A stretch of 64,000 nucleotides of DNA. Origin: CAVWDI01 sp046259385. Its GTDB lineage: Bacteria > Chloroflexota > Anaerolineae > Anaerolineales > UBA4823. Position 1 is the first letter of the stretch, and each line of letters opens with the position of its first letter. Both the position numbers and the translations under genes were made by a program. Of the stretch, positions 15,693 to 24,339 are shown one piece after another. The notes beneath the pieces are model-generated. The model ran no database searches. It was given only the letters and a program-made list of their open reading frames with translations, and had not been told where the DNA came from. Location: NCBI GenBank assembly GCA_046259385.1, contig JBJYWI010000048.1:1-64000 (forward strand), read 5' to 3'.

Positions 15693-18263
15693 ATGAACAA
15701 GATTCCAGCGCTGCAGCCCTCATTGATAAAGATTGGTTGGCGGTACTTGATTCACCATTTCCACCAGAGCATATTGATGTTGCTTGGAATTTCATTAGGA
15801 GTGGCGATGGTAATTGGTATTGATATTGCCAATCAGAGCGCAAGTCGTGCTTTCGAGTTGAGCACCGAAGCCATCACCGGCAGAGCCACCCATCTTATCT
15901 CTGGTGGACCAAATGGAATAGCTGAAACTGTGTATTCAGATTTAAAAAAGGGGGGTATTGGATTTCCTGCCGCGCCCGTTATCAGCGAATATGTTGTTGC
16001 ATCCGAATTGGATGGGCAGACATTCCAACTGCTGGGAATTGACCCGTTTGCAGAAACTCCTTTTCGTGATTATCTGGCTGATCTAGATGGAGTCTCGCAT
16101 GATTCGCTTATTCCTTTTTTGTCCAGACCCAGCAGCGTTCTGGTATCGCAGAATATAGCAAATCGGTACGGACTTTTTCCAGATTCGGAATTTACTGTGG
16201 AGTATGCTGGTCGAGTTCACAAACTTGTCATTGCTGGGTTGTTAAGACCTTCTGACAGTCTGAGCCGACGCGCCCTTGATGGATTGATATTGGCGGATAT
16301 ATCAACCGCACAGGAATTAACCGGAAGGATCGGGCATATTGATAAAATTGACCTTATTCTGGGGGAAAACAATGCGGAAAATTTTTCCAAACTCGAATAT
16401 ATGCTGCCTTTGGGAGTTCGATTGCTACCTGTGGAATCCAGGAGTGGAACCGTTGAGCAAATAACTGCTGCGTTTAAACTTAATCTAACAGCCTTAAGCT
16501 TACTTGCTCTTGTGGTGGCGTTGTTTCTGATTTATAACACAATGACATTTTCGGTCGTTCAACGCCGGCCGTTATTTGGTACCCTTCGGAGCCTTGGAGT
16601 TACCCGGCGTGAGTTGTTCTTAATGGTTGTTTGCGAAGCCCTGGTAATAGGTTTATTGGGCGCTGGACTCGGTGTTGCCGCAGGTATTTTATTTGGCAGG
16701 GGCGCGGTCAATCTTGTGTCCCAAACAATTAATGATCTCTTTTTTGTTAGCACAGTCAGGTCGGTCCCGGTTGAAATTAGCAGCCTGCTAAAAGGGGCTG
16801 TTCTGGGAACACTGGCGACAGTTGCCACTGCTGCGTTTCCAGCCTGGGAAGCAGCCAGTGTAACGCCGCGTGCTGCCCTATCCCGCGCTAATCTTGAATC
16901 AAAGGCGGAAAAAGTTGTGCGTATCCTGGGTGTGATTGGCGTCCTGGTAATACTAATTGGAGCGGGTGTGCTGTCCATCTCTCAAAATAGCCTTATTTTT
17001 AGCTTTTTGGGAACTTTTATAACAGTTATTGGCTTTGCTTTGATCACTCCCATTTTTACAGGCTGGATAATGTGGTTAGCTGTTCGATTCACAAGCAGGA
17101 TGTGGGGTGTACTGGGACGTATGGCTCCCCGTGAAGTAGTAAATTCAATCAGCCGGACATCTGTAGCGGTTGCCGCCCTGATGATGGCAATTGCGGTTAC
17201 GGTTGGTTTCAGCCTTATGGTGAGCAGTTTTCGTTTTACAGTTGAAACCTGGATGAGCCAGATACTGCATGGTGATATTTATATCTCTGTTCCTGGAGCG
17301 ACAGCAAGCCAACCTCTTTATCAGATCGATCCCGAAGTACTTGCTGCTCTTAAGAATTTTTCTGGAATTGCACGGGTAGATCTTCTTCAGACAGCTGTTG
17401 TTAATTCTCCTGATGGACCTATTCAACTTTCCGCCAACAATAACCCGAATGATGGCCTGGAGCAGGTTTACTTTTCTACAGACTATCCAGCAGATGAGAT
17501 CTGGAAGGCTGTAGAGAATGGGTCTGTGCTGGTTTCAGAGCCGCTAGCAAACCGGTTAGAATTGCCAAAGACCGATGGTACTTTATCTCTATACACCAAT
17601 GATGGCTTGAGGAATTTTCCAATTGCCGGGATTTATTATGATTACGGTTCGAGTCAGGGGAATGTGATTTTATCGCTGGAGAATTATAGAAATCTCTGGC
17701 AAGATGATCGTATCGCTGCCGCTGCTTTGATACTTGAGCCAGGTGCGGATGTGGAATCAATAATTGAGAATTTAAAAATTCAACTAGCCCCAATTCAATC
17801 ACTGCTTATCCGATCAAACCGAGATTTACGAGAAGAGACTTTGAAGATTTTCGACCGGACTTTCACAATTGTTAGCGCGTTACAACTGTTAACGGCATCG
17901 GTGGCTTTTATCGGGATTATGAGCGCGATGATGTCTCTTCAACTGGATAAACAGCGCCAGCTGGGCATTCTGAAAGCAATAGGATTAACCGGGGGTCAAC
18001 TGTGGCGGTTGGTAACTTTAGAAGCGGGTCTAATGGGTACAGTAGCTGGGTTGCTTTCTATGCCTGCCGGTATCATGCTGGCAATCATACTGGTATATAT
18101 AATAAACCGGCGTTCTTTTGGCTGGACTTTAAAGCTGCAACTTGAACCTGAACCTTTTGTACTGGCATTGCTAATTGGGATGGCAGCAGCGGTACTGGCT
18201 GGGCTGTACCCTGCATATCGAATTATGCATCGTAATACATCAGAAGCGATCCGATATGAGTAA
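15693..18263 (+). CDS. Double-FtsX ABC transporter permease
   Basis: 856 aa. It contains two FtsX-type modules in one chain. Each has an N-terminal helix (about 27-47 and 480-505), an extracytoplasmic domain, and three helices (about 265-285, 305-335, 360-380 and, in the second half, about 720-850). An extra helical pair near 410-450 lies between the halves. Such fused permeases replace a LolC/LolE or AttF/AttG pair. The ATPase is encoded 22 bp upstream and the lipocalin-like protein gene overlaps its 3' end by 8 bp, so the three act together most likely. Confidence 0.9.
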   Translation: MNKIPALQPSLIKIGWRYLIHHFHQSILMLLGISLGVAMVIGIDIANQSASRAFELSTEAITGRATHLISGGPNGIAETVYSDLKKGGIGFPAAPVISEYVVASELDGQTFQLLGIDPFAETPFRDYLADLDGVSHDSLIPFLSRPSSVLVSQNIANRYGLFPDSEFTVEYAGRVHKLVIAGLLRPSDSLSRRALDGLILADISTAQELTGRIGHIDKIDLILGENNAENFSKLEYMLPLGVRLLPVESRSGTVEQITAAFKLNLTALSLLALVVALFLIYNTMTFSVVQRRPLFGTLRSLGVTRRELFLMVVCEALVIGLLGAGLGVAAGILFGRGAVNLVSQTINDLFFVSTVRSVPVEISSLLKGAVLGTLATVATAAFPAWEAASVTPRAALSRANLESKAEKVVRILGVIGVLVILIGAGVLSISQNSLIFSFLGTFITVIGFALITPIFTGWIMWLAVRFTSRMWGVLGRMAPREVVNSISRTSVAVAALMMAIAVTVGFSLMVSSFRFTVETWMSQILHGDIYISVPGATASQPLYQIDPEVLAALKNFSGIARVDLLQTAVVNSPDGPIQLSANNNPNDGLEQVYFSTDYPADEIWKAVENGSVLVSEPLANRLELPKTDGTLSLYTNDGLRNFPIAGIYYDYGSSQGNVILSLENYRNLWQDDRIAAAALILEPGADVESIIENLKIQLAPIQSLLIRSNRDLREETLKIFDRTFTIVSALQLLTASVAFIGIMSAMMSLQLDKQRQLGILKAIGLTGGQLWRLVTLEAGLMGTVAGLLSMPAGIMLAIILVYIINRRSFGWTLKLQLEPEPFVLALLIGMAAAVLAGLYPAYRIMHRNTSEAIRYE

Positions 18264-19422
18264 AAATGGGAATTCGGCTGGGATTGTTTTTATAATATTA
18301 ATCACGCTCGCTGTTGTTTTGGGCGTGGCGGGCTTACGCCCGCTCGGGGCAAGCCAGGGCATTCCTGTAATTTTAACAAATTTTGATCCTCCAACTGGCT
18401 TCACCCGTGCTGAGGGCTATCGTGAATGGAATTTTCCCGAAGATTATGGACCCCACCTGGATTTCCAGACTGAATGGTGGTATTACACAGGCAATCTTCA
18501 AAGTAAAACTGGAGAACAGTTCGGATACCAGTTGACTTTTTTCAGGAGGGCGCTGCTTCCTATTGAAGACCTCCCAGAACGCCAATCCGCATGGGCTGCA
18601 AACCAGATTTTTATGGCTCATTTTGCGATAACTGATGTTGAAGCCGGCGCGCATCACGATTTTGAAAGGTTTGCTCGCGGTGCAGCAGGATTGGCTGGTT
18701 CAGAAAACAAATTATTTCGAATATGGTTGGAAAACTGGCGGGTAGAACAGGTGGACGACCAGAGATTTACACTTCTAGCTTCCCAGGATGATATCAAACT
18801 GGATTTGTTTTTCGACAATCTCAAAGGTGTGATTTTTCATGGAGAGCAGGGTTACAGCCAAAAAGGGCCCGAACCAGGAAATGCCTCTTACTATTACAGC
18901 CAGACACGACTGGATACTTCTGGAACAATACAAATCGCCGAAGATGTATACCGTGTAAGCGGGTTGAGCTGGATGGATCATGAGTTCAGCACCAGCGCGC
19001 TCTCTGCCGGTCAGGTCGGTTGGGATTGGTTTTCAATACAGTTAGACGAAGGAAGTGAATTGATGGTTTTTCAAATCCGCCGCGCAGATGGAAGTATCGA
19101 TCTTTATTCAAGCGGCACCTGGATTGCTAAAGATGGGAAGACTCGACAACTCTCGAATGAACAGTTTGAAATAAAGGTAATAGATACCTGGCGCAGCCCA
19201 AATTCCGGGGCAGAATATCCTTCGGAATGGCTGCTGGTAGTGCCTGATCTTGAATTGCAGCTCGAGATAAAACCCTTGGTTGCAGACCAGGAAATGGATG
19301 TTTCATATGCCTACTGGGAAGGAGCGGTAAAAATTGAAGGTAACCAAAGTGATGCGCGAGTTTCAGGAATTGGTTATGTTGAGTTGACAGGATATGCGGA
19401 ATCAATTGAAGGACAATTCTAG
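18256..19422 (+). CDS. CrtC/AttH-type lipocalin-like protein
   Basis: 388 aa from ATG 18256, which overlaps the permease stop by 8 bp. An N-terminal signal/anchor helix (about 8-28) is followed by the double lipocalin-like fold of the carotenoid 1,2-hydratase (CrtC)/AttH family: HLDFQTEWWYYTGNL near 75, FQLTFFRR-like strand, and GLSWMDHEFSTS near 240. CrtC enzymes hydrate carotenoids; AttH-type members accompany LolCDE-like transporters and have no proven reaction. The family His/Asp of WMDHE are retained. Given the transporter neighbours and the light-linked island, it may carry or modify a lipophilic molecule outside the membrane (inference). Confidence 0.85.
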   Translation: MSKNGNSAGIVFIILITLAVVLGVAGLRPLGASQGIPVILTNFDPPTGFTRAEGYREWNFPEDYGPHLDFQTEWWYYTGNLQSKTGEQFGYQLTFFRRALLPIEDLPERQSAWAANQIFMAHFAITDVEAGAHHDFERFARGAAGLAGSENKLFRIWLENWRVEQVDDQRFTLLASQDDIKLDLFFDNLKGVIFHGEQGYSQKGPEPGNASYYYSQTRLDTSGTIQIAEDVYRVSGLSWMDHEFSTSALSAGQVGWDWFSIQLDEGSELMVFQIRRADGSIDLYSSGTWIAKDGKTRQLSNEQFEIKVIDTWRSPNSGAEYPSEWLLVVPDLELQLEIKPLVADQEMDVSYAYWEGAVKIEGNQSDARVSGIGYVELTGYAESIEGQF

Positions 19423-20884
19423 GGCGTTATCAGTTGAGAAAATCCTGGTCACGGGTGCCACCGGTTATATTGGCGGCAGGCTGGCGCCTGTCTTGCTTGA
19501 TAAGGGTTACCATGTTCGGGTTATGGTTAGAGACCCTGCTCGTTTGCAGGGCCGGTCATGGGCTGACTTGGTAGACATAAAGAAGGGTGATGTACTAAAG
19601 CCGGGTACACTTCCGAAGGCGATGGAGGGGGTCGATACGGCGTATTATCTGATTCACAGCATGAGCGGAAGCGGGAATTTTCACGAACGCGACTTAATTG
19701 CGGCAGGTAATTTCGGATCAGCCGCGAAATCATCCGGGATTAAGCGAATTATTTACCTGGGAGGATTAGGTAATCCGGATGAAAATCTTTCGGAACACCT
19801 GAAATCGAGGCAGGAAACCGGGGCTGCGCTGGCGGAAGGCGGGGTTCCTGTGACTGAGTTCAGGGCGGCGATTATTGTTGGGTCCGGGAGTATATCATTT
19901 GAGATGATCCGCTACCTGACCGAGAGATTACCGGTCATGATCTGTCCGCGCTGGGTGTATACACGTGTACAACCTATCGCGATCTCTGATCTGCTGGATT
20001 ATCTTACTGCTGCCCTGGAAAATGAAGAAAGTATCGGCAGGATAGTTGAGGTTGGCGGTGTTGAGGTGATGACCTACGGAGATATGATGCTGGGATACGC
20101 ACGCGAACGCGGCTTGAAGCGCTACCTGATCCCGGTGCCTGTCTTAACGCCCAGGCTGTCATCATACTGGGTGCACTGGATGACACCTGTTCCATCAGAC
20201 ATTACCCGACCGCTGGTGGAAGGGCTGAAGAATGAGGTGATTGTTCATGACTTCAGCGCAGAAGAACTCTTTCCTGAAATTAAGCCGGTTGATTATGCTA
20301 GCGCTGTCAGGTCTGCTCTGGAAAACTTGGATTTAGGTGAGGTAGAAACCCGCTGGACAGACGCAATATCTTCCAGCTTAGGGGATCAGGATCCGGTGGT
20401 GATGAAAACCCAGGAAGGTATGATCATTGAACAACGGAAGATAAGGATAAATGCATCTCCAGAGCAAGTGTACACAGTATTTTCCCGCCTGGGAGGGGAA
20501 GCAGGCTGGTTGTATTTTGATTGGGCTTGGGAAATCCGGGGCATTATCGACCGTGTGTTCGGCGGGGTTGGTTTGCGTCGCGGCAGACGCGATCCTGTGG
20601 ATATCCGGGTCGGTGATGCGGTTGATTTCTGGCGGGTTGAAACACTTGACCCGGGACGATTAATATCACTTCGGGCTGAAATGAGACTGCCCGGAGAAGC
20701 CTGGCTGCAGTTTGAAGTCAAAAAAGATCAAGATGGCAGTTCTCGTCTTACGCAGACAGCCTTCTTTGCGCCAAAAGGTTTATTGGGTTTTTTATACTGG
20801 TACGGTTTGTATCCCATCCACAGGTTGATCTTCTCTGGGTTAATTCGCAAACTTAAACTAGTCTCAGAAATCGAAGAAGAATGA
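19394..20884 (+). CDS. NAD(P)H-binding SDR fused to DUF2867/SRPBCC domain
   Basis: 496 aa. The ATG at 19394 overlaps the lipocalin-like gene by 29 bp. Residues 16-320 form an atypical (extended) SDR of the NmrA/NDUFA9 kind with GATGYIGGRLAP. Residues 340-490 form a DUF2867 domain, START/SRPBCC-like, with WLYFDWAWEIRGIIDRVFGG and AFFAPKGLLGFLYWYGLYP. This fusion is widespread in bacteria; the hydrophobic-ligand pocket suggests a lipid or isoprenoid substrate. It is the last gene of the operon that starts at 13170; no terminator is seen after it. Confidence 0.88.
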   Translation: MRNQLKDNSRALSVEKILVTGATGYIGGRLAPVLLDKGYHVRVMVRDPARLQGRSWADLVDIKKGDVLKPGTLPKAMEGVDTAYYLIHSMSGSGNFHERDLIAAGNFGSAAKSSGIKRIIYLGGLGNPDENLSEHLKSRQETGAALAEGGVPVTEFRAAIIVGSGSISFEMIRYLTERLPVMICPRWVYTRVQPIAISDLLDYLTAALENEESIGRIVEVGGVEVMTYGDMMLGYARERGLKRYLIPVPVLTPRLSSYWVHWMTPVPSDITRPLVEGLKNEVIVHDFSAEELFPEIKPVDYASAVRSALENLDLGEVETRWTDAISSSLGDQDPVVMKTQEGMIIEQRKIRINASPEQVYTVFSRLGGEAGWLYFDWAWEIRGIIDRVFGGVGLRRGRRDPVDIRVGDAVDFWRVETLDPGRLISLRAEMRLPGEAWLQFEVKKDQDGSSRLTQTAFFAPKGLLGFLYWYGLYPIHRLIFSGLIRKLKLVSEIEEE

Positions 20885-21423
20885 GGAGCATTTGTTGAGT
20901 AAGGGTCGAAATGCGCATAAAGATTACCTGGAAAAAGTCCTATTCCGATCCGTACAGCTTGCAGCATGATGAATGGTTAGCCAGTGGTTATCTCATTGTA
21001 GTACCCCTATGAGGATGGACGTCTTTTTTTACGCAGCTTAAAATCAGCATGATTGTTGAATAATTGCACATCGATCATAGCTGTGGTTTCGAATTCACCG
21101 TGGATCAGCCTTCTTACTGTGGGAATCGCGGGCAGGCAAAGCCCGAATTGATAAAGCGATCGGATTAGAAATCGCGATTATTCTGGAACCCAGCCAGATT
21201 TACGCCAGGGAAAACCCAGATCGCATGTCCAAACTGGATCACATAATAAAGGCTGAAAAGGTTTACCCTTGAGTTTGTGTTAATCAATTAGCCCAGGAAG
21301 CTGCACCAATAACGCAAGCATTTATTGGATTTTTTTAACCTTAGCTAGATCATTTACCCAACCCTTCGAAATTTAAAATACAAACGCCTGCCCCAAAATA
21401 AATGTTTAAATCCCCTTCAAATT
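20885..21423. other. Intergenic region with decayed coding remnants
   Basis: About 540 bp with no intact gene. Plus-strand fragments look coding but are broken by stops and frame changes: a 33-codon stretch from ATG 20911 (MRIKITWKKSYSDPYS...) ending at TGA, and an open stretch ending at a TGA near 21270 that encodes LEIAIILEPSQIYARENPDR. I could not match them to a family. They suggest an old gene lost between the two operons. No terminator is evident. Confidence 0.4.
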
Positions 21424-21451
21424 TGCGCAAAAAATGTGCAAATACTTGACA
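21424..21451 (+). promoter_or_regulatory. Putative CarH operator at its own promoter: three 11-bp direct repeats
   Basis: TGCGCA (21424), TGTGCA (21435) and TTGACA (21446) begin exactly 11 bp apart, each followed by AAA. The last is the -35 box. The pattern T-K-N-R-C-A plus A-rich spacer is shared with 13092-13119. This spacing and the overlap with -35 are what is known for CarH operators, so autoregulation is likely. Confidence 0.75.
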
Positions 21452-21472
21452 AAACAACCTAAGTAATATAAA
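21446..21472 (+). promoter_or_regulatory. Promoter of the carH-like gene
   Basis: TTGACA (21446-21451) followed after a short 15-bp spacer by TATAAA (21467-21472). The predicted start is near 21479. The -35 box is the third repeat of the putative operator. Confidence 0.6.
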
Positions 21473-21523
21473 CTTATTCCGATTTAACTAAATTATCAAT
21501 GCAAGAGAAAAAAGGTGAATTAA

Positions 21524-22840
21524 GTGGCAGAGATCAGTATTATTCCGACTTACAACTTAAAAGTGGTATTGAAGGAGACCGGGATAAAAGCGGACACATT
21601 ACGGGCATGGGAACGCCGTTACGGTTTACCCCACCCTGACCGTACGGACGGCGGGCACCGTCTTTATTCGCAGTACGACATCAAGACCATTAGGTGGTTG
21701 CAGGCTCGTATTGATGAGGGACTCCGCATAAACCGGGCGGTCAAATTATGGCGCGGTATAGAAGAGTCTGGTCGGGACCCATTGCTAGAAATGCCTTTAG
21801 TGGATGCAGTTCGAGAACCCCAGCCATTTCCGGCTGTTTTGGGAGCATCAATCGTTGATCTACGTAATCATTGGGTTGAAGCCTGTATGGATTTCAATGA
21901 AAGACAAGCGGAATACATCCTCGCACAGGCTTTTGCGAGTTATTCTGTTGAAGTAGTCTGTCTCGATATTATGGGAGCGGGTATATCTGAAATTGGAAAG
22001 CGCTGGTATCAGGGTAAAAGTACTGTGCAGCAGGAACATTTCGCTTCATCTCTGATTGTCAGGCGTTTAAATACTCTGATCTCAGCTGCTCCAGCGCCTA
22101 CAAGAAGCGAGTGTGTTCTGGTTGCCTGCCCGCCACAGGAAGACCACATCATTTCCCCACTAATGGTTACTTTGTTCCTGCGAAGAAGGGGGTTGAATGT
22201 TATTTATCTAGGAGCGAATGTCCCAATTGAGCGATTGGATAATGCGATCGAATCATCTGAATCCGATTTGGTTATTATGATCGCTCAGCAGTTATTCACC
22301 GCTGCGAATCTGCTTGAAGCAGCCCGTTTTATGGAAGAAAAGAACATGGCTTTTGGATTTGGGGGATTAGTATTTACTCTACTCCCTGAACTCAAGCAGA
22401 AAATTCCAGGCCATTATCTGGGCGATAAGCTGGATAGTGCGGTCAGTGTAATTGAGGATATTTTATTACGCCATCCATCTATCGATTCAAGTATCTCAGT
22501 GCCTGATAAATACTTAAAATCATGGAAGAAATTTACTGATCAGCAACCCCAAATAGAGGCGCACCTGCGGGGAGTAATACAAAGAAATGGGATGCATGAA
22601 AGCCATCTCGAAATTGCCAACGAATACCTTGGACTTGATATAAGCGCTGCGCTGAGTCTTGGGGATATGGGACTGCTTAGCGAAGAGATCAACTGGGTGA
22701 AATTCCTACTCAAGAATTACGCGGTGCCTGTGGAACGGTTGCATGAGTACTTAGCACATTTCGGTAAAGCGATAGAGTTATATATGGAAGATGACGGAAA
22801 ACCGATCCTGGAATGGTTAGACAGTGTGGAAGTGAGCTGA
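21524..22840 (+). CDS. carH: CarH/LitR-type B12-dependent photoreceptor regulator (MerR + cobalamin-binding)
   Basis: 438 aa from GTG 21524, with AAAGGTGAA about 6 nt upstream. Residues 10-78 are a MerR winged-helix domain (RAWERRYGLPHPDRTDGGHR). Residues about 110-190 are the helical cap and 195-310 the cobalamin fold. The photoreceptor signature W-x9-E-H is intact as W161, E171, H172. The lower-ligand His is H208 in EDHIIS, 47 residues after the Trp, as in Thermus CarH (46). In such proteins adenosylcobalamin makes a DNA-binding tetramer in the dark, and light breaks the Co-C bond and releases DNA. Oddities: the residue after the Trp is Tyr rather than the His that forms the bis-His photoproduct in Thermus, and residues about 320-438 are an extra helical domain absent from classic CarH. 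It heads the second island operon. Confidence 0.88.
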   Translation: MAEISIIPTYNLKVVLKETGIKADTLRAWERRYGLPHPDRTDGGHRLYSQYDIKTIRWLQARIDEGLRINRAVKLWRGIEESGRDPLLEMPLVDAVREPQPFPAVLGASIVDLRNHWVEACMDFNERQAEYILAQAFASYSVEVVCLDIMGAGISEIGKRWYQGKSTVQQEHFASSLIVRRLNTLISAAPAPTRSECVLVACPPQEDHIISPLMVTLFLRRRGLNVIYLGANVPIERLDNAIESSESDLVIMIAQQLFTAANLLEAARFMEEKNMAFGFGGLVFTLLPELKQKIPGHYLGDKLDSAVSVIEDILLRHPSIDSSISVPDKYLKSWKKFTDQQPQIEAHLRGVIQRNGMHESHLEIANEYLGLDISAALSLGDMGLLSEEINWVKFLLKNYAVPVERLHEYLAHFGKAIELYMEDDGKPILEWLDSVEVS

Positions 22841-22935
22841 CCCTGTAATTCTATTTTTGATTTGATTCCAATACAGATCAAATGGAAATCTGTGATGCGA
22901 AATCGAAATATTGAAAAAGGTTTATGGAGGATACG

Positions 22936-23874
22936 ATGATTGTCGTTACCGGAGGTTCGGGTTATATCGGTAGCCATATAGTCAAGAGATTAGCCAGCGA
23001 GGGGAGACATGTCCGCGCTATGATTCGCAGCCGGCAGCGAACATTACAGGAAAGCCGCCTGGCTGGATTCGATATAGAACTAGTTGAGGCGGATGTAACT
23101 GATGCAGATTCATTAAAACCCGCCTTTACGAAAGCAGATGCGGTCATCCATACTGTTGCAATCGCGATCGAAAGAGAAGGTACTACATATGAGGAAATAA
23201 ATTTGATGGGTACAGTGAATGTCCTCCGAGCAGCCCGGGATGCCGGTATCCAGAGATTCATCAACTTATCCCAGTTAGGAGCGGATTCGGGGCTTCCGTA
23301 CCGATTCTTGGCATCGAAAGGCAGAGCCCAGGAGTATGTAGCCCGTTCGGAATTGGATTGGACTGCGTTTCGACCATCAGTGATATGGGGTCCGGAAGAC
23401 GAGTTCGCGAATACATTTGCCAGGTTGATCCTGATAACTCCGATTATCTTTCCGAATGTTGACAAAAAAGCCAGGTTTCAGCCGCTCTGGGTTGAAGACC
23501 TGGTTACCTGCATCTTCAAGTCGCTGGAAGATAAAAATACATACCGCCAGCAATATGAAATTGGCGGTCCAGAGATACTGACCCTTGAAGAGATTGAGAG
23601 ACGCACTCTAGAAGCGATGGGTACTCGAAGAATTATGGTCCCATTTCCGAAACCTCTATTGAAAACTGCAGTTGGGCTGATTGAAAAAGTGCTGCCTAAC
23701 CCTCCGGTAACTCAAAGTCTGCTCGAATTGCTTCAAGTTGATAATGTCACCAGCGAAAACACTGTTTATCAATTCGTTGAAAACCCGAAGGCATTCACGC
23801 CTGATGCAATAAAGGGTTATATGCAGGAATTTAAAGCGCGCGATACGCTATCGCAATACCTCGGGCGATCATAG
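22936..23874 (+). CDS. NmrA/NDUFA9-like NAD(P)-binding protein
   Basis: 312 aa from ATG 22936, chosen because GGAGG lies 5 nt upstream (the ATG at 22924 would have none). An atypical SDR with GGSGYIGSHIVK at the N-terminus and the NDUFA9-like LSQLGADSGLPYRFLASKGRAQ motif in which Y-x3-K is altered to a YRFLASK form. C-terminal half is variable. Such proteins bind NADP(H) and often act on isoprenoid or quinone-like substrates or serve as structural subunits. Lies 95 bp after the regulator gene and 21 bp before the SRPBCC gene, so part of the same operon. Confidence 0.85.
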   Translation: MIVVTGGSGYIGSHIVKRLASEGRHVRAMIRSRQRTLQESRLAGFDIELVEADVTDADSLKPAFTKADAVIHTVAIAIEREGTTYEEINLMGTVNVLRAARDAGIQRFINLSQLGADSGLPYRFLASKGRAQEYVARSELDWTAFRPSVIWGPEDEFANTFARLILITPIIFPNVDKKARFQPLWVEDLVTCIFKSLEDKNTYRQQYEIGGPEILTLEEIERRTLEAMGTRRIMVPFPKPLLKTAVGLIEKVLPNPPVTQSLLELLQVDNVTSENTVYQFVENPKAFTPDAIKGYMQEFKARDTLSQYLGRS

Positions 23875-23895
23875 AACTGTGGGGTTTTCATCAAT

Positions 23896-24339
23896 ATGAA
23901 GATTTATAAGCACGAATTCAGGGTAACCGCACCCGTAGCTGAGGTGGCGGAGTTTCACGGCGACACTCGGGCGCTGAAATTACTCACGCCACCCCCTTTA
24001 GTGGTCAAATTCCATGAGGTGGAAAGTTTAGCTGAAGGCTCACTCTCTGATTTTACATTCTGGTTGGGACCAATCCCTGTACGCTGGAAAGCCATCCATA
24101 AAGATGTGGACTTAAATTCGGGCTTTAAGGATATTCAACTTGAAGGGCCTTTCAAATTCTGGGAGCATACTCATACTTTCTTAGAAAGTGAATCCGATCG
24201 AACGATCGTCAGGGATGAGATCAAAGCTGAGTTCAGCAATCATCCTTACCGGAGATTGGTTTGCCGGATGATGTGGGCAAATCTGCCAGGCCTTTTTGCT
24301 TACCGAAAATCGAGAACGAAATTAGCGCTTGAACCATGA
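23896..24339 (+). CDS. SRPBCC (START-like) ligand-binding protein
   Basis: 147 aa. It begins MKIYKHEFRVTAPVAEVAEF and carries the SRPBCC pattern: an N-terminal strand, LKLLTPPPLVVKFH, then WKAIHKDVDLNSGFKDIQLE and FKFWEHTHTF with a final long helix. The family holds hydrophobic ligands in a deep cavity. Homologues of this type are found near photolyase and FAD-oxidoreductase genes. The stop overlaps the next start (ATGA), so it is coupled to the CrtI-like oxidoreductase. The ligand is unknown. Confidence 0.8.
   Translation: MKIYKHEFRVTAPVAEVAEFHGDTRALKLLTPPPLVVKFHEVESLAEGSLSDFTFWLGPIPVRWKAIHKDVDLNSGFKDIQLEGPFKFWEHTHTFLESESDRTIVRDEIKAEFSNHPYRRLVCRMMWANLPGLFAYRKSRTKLALEP

Noticed and set aside
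20911..21060. Second possible selenocysteine readthrough after the 33-codon frame at 20911
   Set aside because: No recognisable family on either side of the TGA, and more stops follow. A decayed gene explains it better.
21300..21523. Cobalamin riboswitch before the carH-like gene
   Set aside because: No B12-box-like sequence is visible in the leader, which is only about 45 nt from the predicted start.
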